A stretch of 64,000 nt of DNA from Gymnogyps californianus (taxonomy: Eukaryota; Chordata; Aves; Accipitriformes; Cathartidae). The notes below the pieces were generated by a model. The model was given only the letters and a program-made list of their open reading frames with translations. It did not search any database and had not been told where the DNA came from. Made by a program: the position numbers and the translations under genes. Positions 13,201-25,050 of the stretch are shown here, piece by piece (within the stretch, counting starts at the first letter, position 1; every line of letters starts with the position of its first letter). The stretch spans positions 39,078,344 through 39,142,343 of the forward strand of contig NC_059474.1 of NCBI RefSeq assembly GCF_018139145.2, in the 5' to 3' direction.

Positions 13201-16043
13201 TTTTTCATAACTATAATTTAGTCTTTAAATTGCTGAGATGTCCTGAGATATCACATGAAGTGAATCTTTGTGTCTCTAGTATCTTGGTGTTTTTTTCTGC
13301 TTGCTGGGGCCATTCTATACCACACTGTTATATTCCATTATTTAATTCCCACAGTTTTAACTATAACTGTAAATAATTACAGTCTTTCCTATTTGTCTTA
13401 ACATAAATTGATGAGTATTTACAAAAACTTAGGCTTGTAGGAACAGTAGGATAAATACATAAAAGAATCTTAAAATATCTAGTTTTAATTACAATAACTT
13501 TCAACATAAAATAGGATTCCACAAAAAACCACAACAGGGATGTAAGAAAAAGGAAGTTAGCAATTCAAAATCAAGAAGTACTCTTATTGGATTTTGACAT
13601 GTAAAGTACCAAATGACTTCAGATTTGCAGGCTGTAAAATAGTTCTCTATCAAAGTACAATAAGAAAAAATAGAAGGGCTAACATTCAGGTCAAGGAACA
13701 TTATTCTTTCAATTGTATTACAAAGTACAAAGGCTTAAATGCTATACTGTCTAGACAATAAGGGAAGAAATTGAGGAAAGAAAATTAAAAAATGCAACAT
13801 GAGCAAAAAAAATCCTAAAAGCTTATTCAGTGTTCAGTTTTGGAAGAAATTCTTTGTATACTTCTTCCAGGAGCCTTTCCTGTCCAAGAATTGATAGCTG
13901 CAAAGCTTTATAATCATCAGGTGGAACGAGTACTGAAAGGCACTCAGAGTATATAGACTTGGATTGTTTCCTGTGTCCCACACCTGTATTTTTATACATC
14001 CTATGGGAATTTGCACAGTGGAGGTTCAGATTTTTTCAGTAATCATCTGGACTAACAAGGGTTGCACAGGACCTTCAGTGAACTCATTACCTCCTGCTGA
14101 AGTTATTACAGGGTAAAACCTATGTTCAAGACTGCCTGATGGGCCCACTACACACCCAATTTCAGAGGAGTTTTAAGAAGGTTAGTATTAATAACTTCAA
14201 CATGGAAAAGTTCAGGTTTAAGATAATCCACAGTAAAAATTTTAAGTAACTTTACTTTTAAGATCATGCATAGTTGTATTGATTTTTAGAAGTATGGCTC
14301 ATGCTTAAGTTACTGATATGATTTACAAATGCTTTGATGGAACAAGGGTCTGCTGAGTGTTAAAATTCAAATTCCGCTGATCCTGTCCTCTCACTTCATG
14401 GATGCTGCATTTATACTGTTCCTGCCTTCTTCTAAACCTGCTTATCCTTTCCTAAGGCCAAAATTTATGTGCAATTATGTAATTTATGCACAATTATATA
14501 GTTAGGTACTGAAGGAATCCAAGCAGTGCTGATACCTTGTAAATGGAATTCAACTGTAAGCCACAGTTACACAGAAACAGTGTTTTGTTCTCTTACAGAA
14601 TAGTGTTGGCAACATTTATTTCTGTCATAACTTTAGGGTTTCTACAGGTGCTCCTACTTCTGTAGATAGTCTATAAAGCTTTCTTTTCTTTCCATTTTAA
14701 AATTGTATAGTGTTCCTATTTGTCATGGCATTTTTAAATATATGATTCATCTTTTTGTTTCATAATGTGATGGATGTTTCAACAGTAAGTTAGCATCTTT
14801 CAGCTGCCATAATGGAATTGATTGTGTAGTAAATTTGCTGTGATCAACTACAAGAAAATCTTTTACCTTTTCACTGCCTGCATATTTTTCTAAAAGTTAG
14901 TATACTCATATTATTTAAAATGTTTCAAATCTTTAAGAATCTATTTGGTTTTAAACATGAACATGAGTCTTTTTTCAATGAAGTTATTTGCTGATATGTG
15001 AAAAAGCATTTTCTGGTTCTGCTCTTGTCAGGAGTGGGGAGGTAGTGTTTATTCTTTTTAAGTGTGCCAACAGCGTATTTGAAGTTAGATCATTTATCAA
15101 TCATCCAAAATCTTGGAAAAAAACATTATCTGGCAAACCCCAGGCACCTCAAGAGAAAGAGTCAGATAGTGGGAAGATAAAGCAGCTAAAGGACAACATA
15201 AAACTTTAGGGCAGAAAGGTTTCGGTTAGTTGGTTAAAGTGAGGTTGTATCTACATTAGCACATAGGGTAGTGCAATAAGATGAGATCTATGGAGAGAGA
15301 AATTTGGTGATAAGGACCTCCCATTCACAATGTCTATATTTTGCAGGGGAGAAGGGAAGCTATACTTTGGACTAGCTCTATTTTAGTTCTGCAGTCTAAA
15401 TTTTATTTTAGTTCCACAAGCTGAAACATATTAAGGGCTCCTGGAGTGCACCTTTTAGTGTACTCACCTAAAAGAGTATAGATTCCAAAAGGAGCTCAGT
15501 TTCTGTGCTCCAAAATCACAGCTAATGTGGCATGTGGGCATGATCAAAACCAAAACCTTGACTTGAACTAAAATGCAGATTAGGTACATCCAGAAATAAA
15601 GCAACCAAGTTGTGTATAGAGCTTGCTGAAGGTTTTCATGATATCAGGAACTCCATAACCAGAAATTCCAATGGCATTACAGGTGTCTTGAGCCTAAGAT
15701 GAATTAAGATCACTCTTTTATCAGCTCCGGTCCCAATTGGACTAATTTACACAGCCCCAGTATATGGTGTCAGAACTGCAAACATATAAGTGAATGCTGG
15801 TATCAGTCAGTCTAGATTTTCCAGGCCAATGTTATTCATTCCAGGCACATACACCTTACACGAGCAGTGCATATCCTTTTTTATACGCTGCTTTACAAAA
15901 TGAAATGTGAGCATAGAGTTCATCATAGTTGTGCTGCACCGATAGGACTAGAAGGCAAGAACTTGCCTGTCTGTAGATTTAGCACAAAAAGGGCAACGTA
16001 GTAATATCACACACACCCCAGGTCAGCACAGCTGTGTGTTCTA
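10263..16043. other. AT-rich non-coding stretch, no gene seen
   Basis: Both strands show only short, low-complexity or stop-bounded frames (up to about 86 codons) without recognisable protein character. Apart from poly-T runs, including 12484-12504, I recognise no repeat family. A purine-rich block near 11080-11180 and the region 15200-15700, with short repeated ATTTTAGTTC motifs, are unassigned. Confidence 0.5.
12484..12504. repeat. poly-T run (21 nt)
   Basis: This is an uninterrupted run of 21 T residues, among the longest mononucleotide runs in the window. It could be the tail of an unrecognised retroposon on the - strand or simple slippage. No flanking SINE or LINE body is recognised. 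Confidence 0.95.
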
Positions 16044-16094
16044 CCACCCCCCCCGCCCTCCCAGCTCCCCCCCCCCCAAAAAAAAAAAAAAAAA
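16044..16094. repeat. poly-C tract joined to poly-A tract
   Basis: A C-rich segment with few interruptions runs from 16044 and ends in 11 consecutive C (16067-16077). It is followed directly by 17 consecutive A (16078-16094). On the + strand this is an i-motif-type cytosine-rich element; the complement carries G runs that could form a G-quadruplex. Tracts like this are prone to sequencing and assembly error, so exact lengths are uncertain. Confidence 0.9.
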
Positions 16095-17644
16095 GGGAAT
16101 TTATTTCACCCTTCATCTGTTTTGCTGATGTTTCCATCAAAAGTAGGATTTGTGGAGATGTTTTGTTCTGGAACTCCTGATAAGCTGTATCAGGAGTTTA
16201 TGCAATGACAGACAGCACCACATGCCTGACTGCAGTATTTGCTACTCATTCTCTTTCTGTCTACCTACCTATGTATTTATCTATCTGTCAATGGATTTAT
16301 CTCTATTTGCTAGTCTTCATATAAAAGATGTTTAGTAAATATGGGCAGAATAGGATGGCAGAATGCAGACTGAAAGAAAGCTGAGCTTTCCCCTTTTTCT
16401 TTATGTCAGGGACAAATACTGTGCTGCAGACTGGAAAGCAGAGCTTTGTTTTCAGAAGTTTTTCGGTATGGTTTTTTTCTGACTCATTCTTTTTACAGAA
16501 GGCAAAAATGTTCCATATCCAGTGCTCTAGACTTGGATAGTGCATGCTTTTCCTGTGGCATCTGAACCTTATGGACACAACAGGTGTGCTCCTGAAGTCC
16601 AACTAGTCATATGAAACAATGTTGAAGCTTCTTGCCGGCATCTTTTACCAAGTGACAATTTTGTGTTATCCTCCTTACTTTTCATCTTCCTATTCAGTGT
16701 CAGCAGTGTCCTAGCTTTCCATCTTCTGAGTTTTTCATTTGTCCGCTGACAATTTGCCAAGTAATGATGTTCTTTCAAAGAACAATCTTTGCGCCCTCAT
16801 AGAGGATTTTTACCTACTCTTACAAATGTTTACTTTGAAGTGGGGAAGCTGTGATCTGAAATATCACTGATGTAGCTGCAGGCTAAAATGATGCTGAAAA
16901 GTTCAAAACAGATCTATAATGAGATTTACAGAAGTAAACAATGATTAGTTTTAGCACTTCAGTTAATAAGATTGTATGTGAAGATAAATATACTGTACTC
17001 TTAAACATCATGAAAATTATTGGCTAAAAGGAAATAAAGCAGAAAAATTGGATTGGACAACAATTATCAATAGTGCATTACTGCAACCTAAGTCTGAATA
17101 AACTGCTCTTAGGGAAAAAAACCCAAAGGCTGACATGCTGTGTCCATTTCTAACAATCAATATAGTGACTAATCATGTGGAGCACAGAATGGTGTCCACA
17201 GCTAGAATCTTTATTTCCTTTTAAGCAGATTAAAATGTGAAGTTTCCTTAAATGTAAACAGAACCATATTTAAAAACATGGATACTCTAGTAAAATACGT
17301 TTTGAAGCTGAGAATTTAGTAGTGTGTTATCAGCATTTGTGTATATTTGGTATTTAAGTGGGCTCTTGTTTTACAAAATTGTTTTCATCTACAGATTGTT
17401 CTTGATATAATTTAAAAGCAAATGACGGAGATGTTCCTACATACAGCATAATCTTGGCTGATACTTTTCTTGATATAGCATTTTGTTACAGGAAGATTTT
17501 TATGTATTTCTGGTGTAGGAAATGTTTTTGTATTTTTCTCAAAAATATATTTCTCAAAAAAACTATTTGGAGATGGAGGAAGCATTTAAAAACTCAGAGG
17601 AATAACATCTTGAAATATACTAATACTTTGTTTTCAGTACCTGT
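16095..17644. other. non-coding stretch, no gene seen
   Basis: There are overlapping short frames on both strands near 16150-16780 (up to 99 codons), but none has recognisable protein features. A short degenerate tetranucleotide stretch of CTAC/TATC type lies at about 16260-16290. No transposon is recognised until about 17645. Confidence 0.5.
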
Positions 17645-18058
17645 TGGAAGGAGGCAAAGATTGATTTAGGGACCACTTAAGCAAACTGGACATACACAAG
17701 ACCACAGATGGAATGGGGCTGGCTGGTGTGCTGTTGAAGGAGATAGCTGATGTCATTGCGAGGCTGTTCTCTATTAACTTTGAAAGACCATAGGGATCTG
17801 CAATGTCACTGATGACAGTAAAAGGCATAAATGTCACACCCATCTTGAAGAAGGGAAAGAAGGAGTATCTAGGGAACTACAGGCTTTGCCAGCTTCTTTT
17901 CAATCCCCAGGATGACTGGCCCTGTAAGCAAAGGGAGAGCAATGGATGTTGCTTACTTTGAGTTGAGCCAGATAGCATTCCAGTAGCCAGACTGGGGAGA
18001 TGGCTTGGCTAGGTGGACTGTAAGGGTGTAGACTAACTACATCACCGGGCTTAGGGAC
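17645..18058 (+). mobile_element. CR1 LINE remnant, reverse-transcriptase region (5' segment)
   Basis: The sequence parallels the ORF2 part of avian CR1 in sense orientation. It has the 'ccacttaa..caaactggacatacacaag' block (about 17676-17703), the 'gagatagctgatgtcattgcgaggc' block (about 17740-17764), the 'aatgtcac..ccatcttgaagaaggg' block (about 17830-17857) and the 'gagcaatggatgttg' block (about 17937-17952). This is the region that in intact elements encodes the N-terminal half of the reverse transcriptase. Frameshifts and stops break it throughout. It is interrupted downstream by an LTR, and CR1 sequence appears to resume after it at 18455. Confidence 0.85.
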
Positions 18059-18454
18059 TGATCAACAATTGAATGTCTAACTGGTGGTTAGATGTTTTTT
18101 AGGGATGTTAAATAGATCAATAAAAACTGGGGGTAGAGGAAGAAGGTGGGGGAAGGAAGGTTTCTCTTCCAAGGCGGCCATTGCTCAGAGACTGGCTGGC
18201 CATTAGTCTGCTTGTGGGAGGTGGTGAGTGATTGCTTTTGCATCAATTGTTTTTACTGTTGTTTGTTTGTCTTGTTGGCATTTTTTTGTTTGTTTTGTTT
18301 TTTCTCTTTGCTTCACTTATTAAACTGTCTTTCTCTTCACCCATGAGTTTTCTCACTTTTGCTCTTCCTGTTCTCTACCCCATCCCACTAGAGGGTGGGG
18401 GAGCAAATGAATGGCTATGTGGGTGCAGCTGCTGGCTGGAGTCAATCTACAACA
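18059..18454 (+). mobile_element. diverged solo LTR of an avian endogenous retrovirus
   Basis: The 3' two-thirds aligns clearly with the better-preserved LTR at 49468-50061. Both have CTGGGGG after a TATA-like region, TTATTAAAC(C/T)GTCTTT, CC(C/A)ATGAGTTTTCTCAC or its CACGAG variant, CCCCATCCCAC, and a GGCTGG ... ACA end. The 5' boundary is uncertain. A TG at 18059 preceded by GGGAC, with GGAAC directly after the ACA at 18454, would make an imperfect 5-bp target-site duplication. The element is shorter (about 396 bp) and more diverged than the other copy, so it is probably an older or different subfamily. No internal retroviral genes flank it, as expected for a solo LTR. It lies inside CR1 sequence. 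Confidence 0.75.
18319..18324 (+). promoter_or_regulatory. polyadenylation signal ATTAAA of the diverged LTR
   Basis: ATTAAA lies at the same relative place as in the intact LTR at 49931-49936, immediately before the conserved GTCTTT block. This is the expected R-region polyadenylation signal of such LTRs. Whether it is used today is unknown. Confidence 0.6.
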
Positions 18455-18530
18455 GGAACCTTGGTGAGCTGGAGGAATGGGCTTATGAAGTTCAACAGAA
18501 ACAAATCTTACCCTGAGCTTCCTGACATAT
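18455..18530 (+). mobile_element. CR1 LINE remnant continuing after the LTR
   Basis: The sequence reads GAGCTGGAGGAATGGGCT followed by ATGAAGTTCAACA. This corresponds to the CR1 block that normally reads like 'ttggaggaatgggctgacaggaacctcatgaagttcaaca'. It is in the same orientation as the CR1 before the LTR. That supports an LTR insertion into a CR1, or a deletion next to it, since part of the CR1 between the two pieces is missing. Confidence 0.7.
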
Positions 18531-18889
18531 GAAGAAAATTGAAGAAAGAGGTACAAATAACATACTGAAATGTAAAGTTTGCCTTGTACCCTTATTATAA
18601 ATTAACAGGGATAAACTAACAGGAAGGTGATCAATGTCACCATTTCGGTCATAACTTTTGTACAGGCTTAGAATAGGCTTTTAGAATATACTGGCTCAAC
18701 ATACGTAATACTATTGAATTATATTCAAACTGTATGTTTATGCGACCTCCTTATAGATTCTTGGCTTGCTCACAGTTTAAGGACTGTGTACTGTTCTTTC
18801 CCTTTATCTTGGGGAATATATGACAGAGCTGGAAAAGACTGATGATCCAAGGGAGGTTCCAAAATAATGGAATGGTTTTCATACAAGGG

Positions 18890-19180
18890 CTGATACAGTA
18901 AGCTAAGACTCTGCAATGTGGAACAGATGTGACTTACTGGGTATCATGGCTGTTTACAAAACAGGACTGTCATGGAGAGAGAGGCTACAGAGCAACCATT
19001 CACAAGAACTAGGTGCCAGCATAATAATGCACAAAACTAACAAAAGGACGTGGTTTATCACTAAGTAGGTGATAGCCATACAGAGCTTCTTGCCAAAGTG
19101 TGGTGAGGTTGCAAAATGTTTACCTGGGTTCAAGCAAGATCCATCAGGATTTAATAGACAAACAGCATCAAACTCAAAAT
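18890..19180 (+). mobile_element. old CR1/L3-type LINE, 3' portion
   Basis: This follows the 3' region of old amniote CR1/L3 LINEs. It has 'ctctgcaatgtgga', 'tttacaaaacaggactgtcatggagagag' (about 18953-18981), 'acaagaactaggtgccagcat' (about 19001-19021), 'acaaaactaacaaaaggacgtg' (about 19031-19052), 'cttgccaaagtgtggtgaggttgcaaaatg' (about 19089-19118) and 'gggttcaagcaagatccatcagga'. It is heavily mutated and non-coding. It is probably a separate and older insertion than the CR1/LTR pair just upstream, because it retains a different part of the consensus at higher divergence. Confidence 0.7.
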
Positions 19181-22100
19181 CTGAGCTGGAAATCATTGGA
19201 GGCAGTGCTAGGAAAGAAGTATAATATATATGAAAGGAAGAAGTATATTTATGGAATATATAAAGCAGAAATTTTTAATCTTCCTTACAACTGCTGTTAG
19301 AGAGCCCTGAACTCCTGAAAGCTTTATCTGTTGAGCTGTCTTAAAGACCATAAGAATATTTGCACCCATTTCCATGAAGACTTGAAAGTAAACTGTTTAT
19401 TTAAACCATTGCAGAAGTTAGCCTGGATGCTCTAGTTCAGGGCTGAAGTAGCACTATTCTAATTTGATTTAAACTGACAGGAACAGATTTAAGTCACCTT
19501 GAAGGAAGAGCTTAGGAGCTATAACTGATAACTAAATTCCTGTAAGAAATATATTTATTATATGTATTTAGCTAGTAGAGTTTTTAGATATAGATATGTA
19601 ACTTAAGCTCAAAGTAGACAGAGTGTTAACAAAGATGTAGTTTCAGAAGCTTGGTTAATCAGCTATTGCCTGAATAATTGAAAGGGAACAAAGGCAAGCA
19701 CAGTGCTCCAGAGGTTAGTGTTTTTGTAGAAGGTGGGAACCTAAATAATGACATGTAAAATAAAGGCAAAATGAATTCCAACTAATTCTAACTCAAGTTC
19801 TAGTAGACAACAATAGGTCACAAAAGAGAGTACTCATTAAGTTTCAGCAAAATTTGCTCTTAATTAGTTTAAATTTAAAAAAAACCTGTACCTTAGTGTA
19901 TGTATAAAACTAGCCATTTGATACATAAAGTGCAAACTATAAATACCATGGAAAACAGAGATGTGATAAGGTTTTCTGGTGACTTCATTTATTCAGAACA
20001 GCCTCATCATCAGAAGGAACATGTAGAAAAGTAGTAAAAGCCAATTTTAAACTTAACAGAAGCAATAGAAGTGACAAATGATAGCCAATAGGACTCTATG
20101 CTGTTGCAGCTTGATGAACCAGATGTCCAAGAAGTTTCCAAAATATTGAGAATAGAAACATAATTTCTTACCTGAAAGTTACCATGGATCATCTAGATAG
20201 CTATTTTACATTCAAAACCGCAACAGTATTTGAGAAGCTCTATTTTTTTGTAGGCAAGACAGTTGGAGTCAAAACCTATATATTCTTTCATAAAAAACCT
20301 CAGCTGTAGCACATTCAAAAATGCTACTGTGTTATGGCACTTTTGCAAAATGAGGTTGTCAAAACTTACCCTATTGACAATTGTAGGAACAACAGACTTG
20401 GGGAATATTGACATAGAGCAAGCTTGACATTTGATAAATGGCTAGTCACTGCTGTAGCAAGAAAGCATTGCTTGATGCCGTGCATAAAACATAACTAAAA
20501 CTATTCCAGTAGCACCACAGTGAATTCTATCAAGCAGAAAGGCAGCAAAGTCAGTAGTAGTTTTATGCGTTGTCCGAACAAGAGATCACATGTTGCTGAC
20601 GAGATCCACCCAGGTCACTGTTTCTGGGAGTTTACTTCACAGGAAACAGAGTATAAGGCTGGATACAGGTCTGCCTTCTCTAAAACAAAGGAAGAAAACA
20701 CTCTTACATGGAGACATCAAAAATACTGCTATGCAAAGTGAAGATAAGACCGTATATGATGATAAGGAATTAGGGAAAAAAAAAAAAATTAAAAGTATCA
20801 GTAATTTTCAGTACAGAGTTAGGTTCCTAAATCTCTCTGGCCTTCATTTACCATAGTCTTTTAAAGATATGAACAAAGAACTTTCATAGCCTGTAATGTC
20901 TGAAATTTCATAGAATGTAATGTCCATTGCAAAGGTCATCACCTATAGTATAAAAATGGTTTCCTACATAGAAAATAAGTCAAATAGCTTGTCGTTATTA
21001 TTCATATCTGTATGGTGGTAAAAGCTGAGATGTTAATAGAGGACTGCTGCTTCATTATTCCAGGCTTTGCATACCTGATTGCTACAATCTAGGGTCAAGC
21101 TTTTCTTCTACTACTTTTCTAAAAAAAATTTTTTTAAATTATTTAGTGTCTGAGACACTATACTGCTGTCATTAATAGATCACGTTCATTGGCCACATCT
21201 AGGTCAAAAAGAAAGGATGGAGTTTGGAAAAAAAAAATCTTTATTCTCAAAATAATCAAGGTAGTGCACTGTGAAATATACCAGGTAATCTCAGTTTTCA
21301 GGATGTTCTTCCCTTCCTTCACCTAGATCTAAACTGGCCTTTTCCCCCCTCACGCTTGGAAAACAGGCCAGAAAATCCATCCTACCTTATGCTGTTTCTA
21401 TTCGCTTCAAATGAAACATAATGTTCACTTTCTAGTGTCCTTGCCAGCCAAGTTTGCCTACTGTGTTCCATTGCCCACTCTTGAATTTTTGACAATCTTT
21501 GGTTCAGGCATTCATAAAGCCTTTTCCATACTATGTGTGGTGCTATCACTTTCTACCTGCTGAACTAATTTACAGAAATGAGTCACAAGATCCAGACACA
21601 AAAGTTGTTTCCATTTTACAGAGGAATATGAATGCAGGACATGGTAGCTGTTTGTTCAGTACTGCTCAAGAAACATGTGGCAGTATTCAGAATGGAATTC
21701 TGTTTGTTCAAGTCCCCGTTTTATTCTTTTACCACAGTCTTGGCTTTTTCTACAAGATGATTGAAATTCAATCTTTGTTACAGGTTGATGTTAACTTCTT
21801 TTGCTTCTTATCCATAAGTTTTGAGGGATAGGAAGGGAAATGAGGAAATGAACTACCTACAGTTGAACCTACAGGGTTTTGTCACCATTTTTTAATTCCT
21901 TACATACTGAGTGTAAATAGAATTATCTCATTTATAATGATGTGTCCAAAGCCAGGAAGGAAAACAAAGCAATGATAAAAATGAGCAAGCTGGCCAGGGC
22001 TTGGCCAAGGGGATAAAGATAGGAGCAGATAATAATAAAGAAATGACAACAGTGCTTGTGCATCTTGAAGGTCAAGGAAAAAATAGGAGAGCAGCTAAGC

Positions 22101-22302
22101 CTATGACTAATGCTGTTATAAGAGAATATAGGGCATGAAGGGTCAAGAACAGTAATAGCTGTGTTGCAGAAGTGTGCATATAAAAAGAAATCCATCACTT
22201 TTAGGTTGTATTATTTCTTGTGTTTTGTATTTTCCTTTTGTGTCAGACAATCTAGAAAAAGCTGAGCTTAATTAAACTACATAGTTTTATTTTGTGCTTA
22301 AA

Positions 22303-22327
22303 TTATTTAATTATTTTAATTAAATAA
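22303..22327. repeat. perfect 11-bp AT palindrome, 3-nt loop
   Basis: TTATTTAATTA (22303-22313) is the exact reverse complement of TAATTAAATAA (22317-22327), with TTT between. It is entirely A/T and sits in an AT-rich stretch with further TTAATTA motifs. It could extrude as a cruciform or act as a homeodomain-type site; neither is shown. Confidence 0.9.
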
Positions 22328-23475
22328 CTTAATTAGTATTTTAATTATGTAGCTGTATTCTGAAATATTTTTATTCTTTAAACATCCGATCACATCTTCT
22401 AAAAAATACTTTTTGAGTTAAAAAATAAAAACAAAAAAAAAGCATCTATTGCATTAGGACAAACCTTGTGTTGTCCCTGTGTTGGATAGAAGGCATAGGA
22501 TGGAAAATATCAGTTGATCATTGTATTTAAAATTATTAGTAAAATATTTCTCTACATCATGATATAGTTATGATTCTAACATATATTTATGATTCTACTT
22601 TTAAATTATGCCATTTTGAAATGTTCCACTTCAGGAACATTTTAAAGGTAGTAAATGGTGATTTAATTTTGGTTACTTGTTTAGATATATGTTAAATAAA
22701 GTCTAATCAAGTCTTAAAATTTGAAGACAAAGGAGAAGTCAGTGACCTCTTGGCCATCATTAGTATTTTGAGGCCTACCTTTCAGCACTGCTCTGAGTTC
22801 TGGTTAAGCCCTACACTTGATGAAGAACAGGATTCTAAGGAGCAGAGAAGTAGTGGGAGCATGAGTGAAGGGGAGGCTTCAAAGACAATACATTAGAGAA
22901 TGAAATGCCAGAAGAATTAAAAGGGAAGAGAAAGTGACCACCCTAGCAGAATGAACAGGATGAACAAAAAAAGGACACATTTATAAAGTTTATCAGGTTC
23001 TGCTGAATAGAGATAGTAGCAGGACTAGCAATGTAAGTTTACAATGTTATTTGACCTAAGGTTGCATCCATGCATCTGTTTTTATTACACTTTCTCTTAT
23101 TATGAAACACTATTCCTTCCTCTTTTAGTTGCACAACAAAATGTAGTAGATACTATTGTTACAGAAAAATTTGCCTACTATCTAGTAGTTGACAAGCTCA
23201 TCAATGTTTGTGCTGAGCAGGGAAGAAAACTTTACTTCCACATTCTTACTTCTTAAACTTCAGTTATTTGAGAGAAAGTATCATTCAAATAGAAACATAA
23301 ACAATGGAATGCCCCAATTAGGACAAGAAATAAGTATATTTTTGCCTATACATTTTCCCTTTGAGTTTAATAACTTGATACAAAATATAGACAGTTATGT
23401 ATACATGTAGATATTGTTATGTCTAAATATGTAAGGCACTGAGCAAACCAAGATTGAGAAAGACCATATTTGTTT

Positions 23476-23503
23476 ATAATCCATGTTTTACAACATGGAT
23501 TAT
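23476..23503. repeat. perfect 12-bp hairpin, 4-nt loop
   Basis: ATAATCCATGTT (23476-23487) and AACATGGATTAT (23492-23503) are exact reverse complements separated by TTAC. No gene end is recognised nearby, so it is not called as a terminator. Short perfect hairpins of this kind can arise by template switching during replication. Confidence 0.95.
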
Positions 23504-24644
23504 TTTTTTTAGGAAAGTGCTTATCATTCTTTCCACTGTAGTGAAAGGAATCTTAGGTCCTGATTCATTACATTCAATTTTAGGACTTTGATGTAGCTAA
23601 CCTAAATTAAGAGCCTACTTCTTGTATAATTAATGGAAAGAGACTGGAATATATATAAACAACGAGGCCCATTTAAGATCTCTATTAACTGTTAGAGGTA
23701 TTTATCTATTTCCAATAAAGAGGAGGAGGGAGCTGATGGTGTCTTTTCTTCCTAATTTAGATGCCTTGGATAATTATCTAGGCAGGATGACTGAGTCACT
23801 CCTTTACTTTCAAGACAAGGAAAAAGATAGACTTGTACTAAAGGCACCCACCTCTCAGTGGATACGCTCACTGCATAGCTACCACATCAAGCAGAAATGC
23901 AATTATTTAAATCCATGGACAAATATTATTTACGTTCATGGACAAATTTTCTAATACTTTGCTGGCTGAGGTTTGATACTTGTTTGAAGCATCTCTAAAA
24001 CTCTGTTTGGAGGGGCAATATAGATACATTTTTTTCTTATGAATATAGGTTCCTGCTCTCCTCACCTCCAGATAACCTAGTTAAAAAAGTTAAAGTGACT
24101 TAATATGAAGAGCTATGGAAATCAGATATTTAGTATGCATGTAATTAGTGATAAGTGTGTAGTCTATGGGTCAGTGCTAAACAAGATCTCATTCTGTGCA
24201 TTCTTACAGGGCTTGACTTCTTATCACCAGAAAGGAAAATTATATAGCTCTGATAAGGAAAAGATATTTTAAATATGGATCAGGCTTAATTTGTAAGCAT
24301 TTTCATGTATGCTTTAAATAGACAAAATAATTGAAGTGATATTTGTATAAATAAGAATAAAGACGATGAGTTAGAAGAAAGTATTTATGGAATAATATAT
24401 AGCTGAGAGCAGTGAGGTTTCAATATATAGTCTATAGATGGTTATTGCATATCATTCAAGAATAAGGTTATCCAGATATTTTTTCCTGGTAAACATTAAA
24501 ATGTTAGTTTTAGCTCTACATTAGAATGAAAACTTTACTATCTTTAAAGAGCTCCCTAATCCATGCCTCTGCTTTCTTTTACCAAAACTCCCATGTTCAG
24601 AACAGCCAATAATTTCAGAGTTAGGTCTCATCTGGGATGTGAAG

Positions 24645-24755
24645 AAGCACAGATTCAAATCCTTATTTTTGTGTATAAATTCTCTTGTTCAACTCACTTC
24701 ACCTTGTATAAATATCAGTTGGGTCAGAGGAAATAAGGTTATAACTAACAATGTT
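24645..24755 (-). mobile_element. MIR SINE remnant
   Basis: Read on the + strand, the order 'agattcaaatcc', then a spacer, then 'gttcaactcacttcacctt' matches the reverse complement of the MIR core, which has 'gattcaaatcc ... gggcaactcacttaacct'. The element is short and diverged, as is usual for this ancient tRNA-derived SINE in amniotes. The A/B promoter boxes are not preserved. Confidence 0.55.
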
Positions 24756-24996
24756 ACCACAGTTTGTTTCTGCTATTTAAACCTTTTAACACTTTAAAAG
24801 AACAACAATTAAAAGAAGATATACAGTGATTCTTCCTGACAAATGTCCTTACTTCACAGATAAAATACATTATTAATAAAATAAGGGAAGAAAAGAAGGA
24901 AGGTATGCATGATGAAGACCTCTTTAATTTAAGAACTCTGTACTTTCAAGTCTTCTAGTTTGCAGGAACTCTCAGTCTGACAAAATGCTTTATATT

Positions 24997-25050
24997 TGTG
25001 CATGTATATGCATATATACATACGTACATACACATGTGCGCACGCACACA
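24997..25050. repeat. 54-nt uninterrupted alternating pyrimidine-purine tract
   Basis: Every base from 24997 to 25050 alternates pyrimidine then purine: a mix of TG, CA, TA and CG steps, with a CpG-rich centre around 25037-25045 (TGTGCGCACG). The alternation breaks at 25051, where two A follow each other. This composition is typical of Z-DNA-prone sequence and is more complex than a plain (CA)n microsatellite. It is non-coding. Confidence 0.95.

Larger units (their letters stand above)
19181..24644. other. AT-rich non-coding stretch, no gene established
   Basis: Frames reach 110 codons (21499-21831, +), but none resembles a known protein. There is an AT-rich palindromic area at 22290-22350 and a perfect hairpin at 23476-23503. 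A splice-acceptor-like site precedes an open frame at 23129-23256 (see findings). The sequence 'tttccattttacagaggaa' near 21608 recalls the MIR core but is too short to call. Confidence 0.5.

Noticed and set aside
18146..18556. Overlapping frames of 66-94 codons on both strands
   Set aside because: They fall in the diverged LTR and the adjoining CR1 remnant. Their Phe/Leu/Cys-rich products reflect T/G-rich sequence.
21600..21640. MIR-like words (CCATTTTACAGAGGAA)
   Set aside because: Only one short block matches. The neighbouring MIR blocks are absent, so a SINE cannot be claimed.
21499..21831. 110-codon frame on the + strand
   Set aside because: The product has no recognisable domain, composition follows local AT content, and no splice or promoter context is evident.
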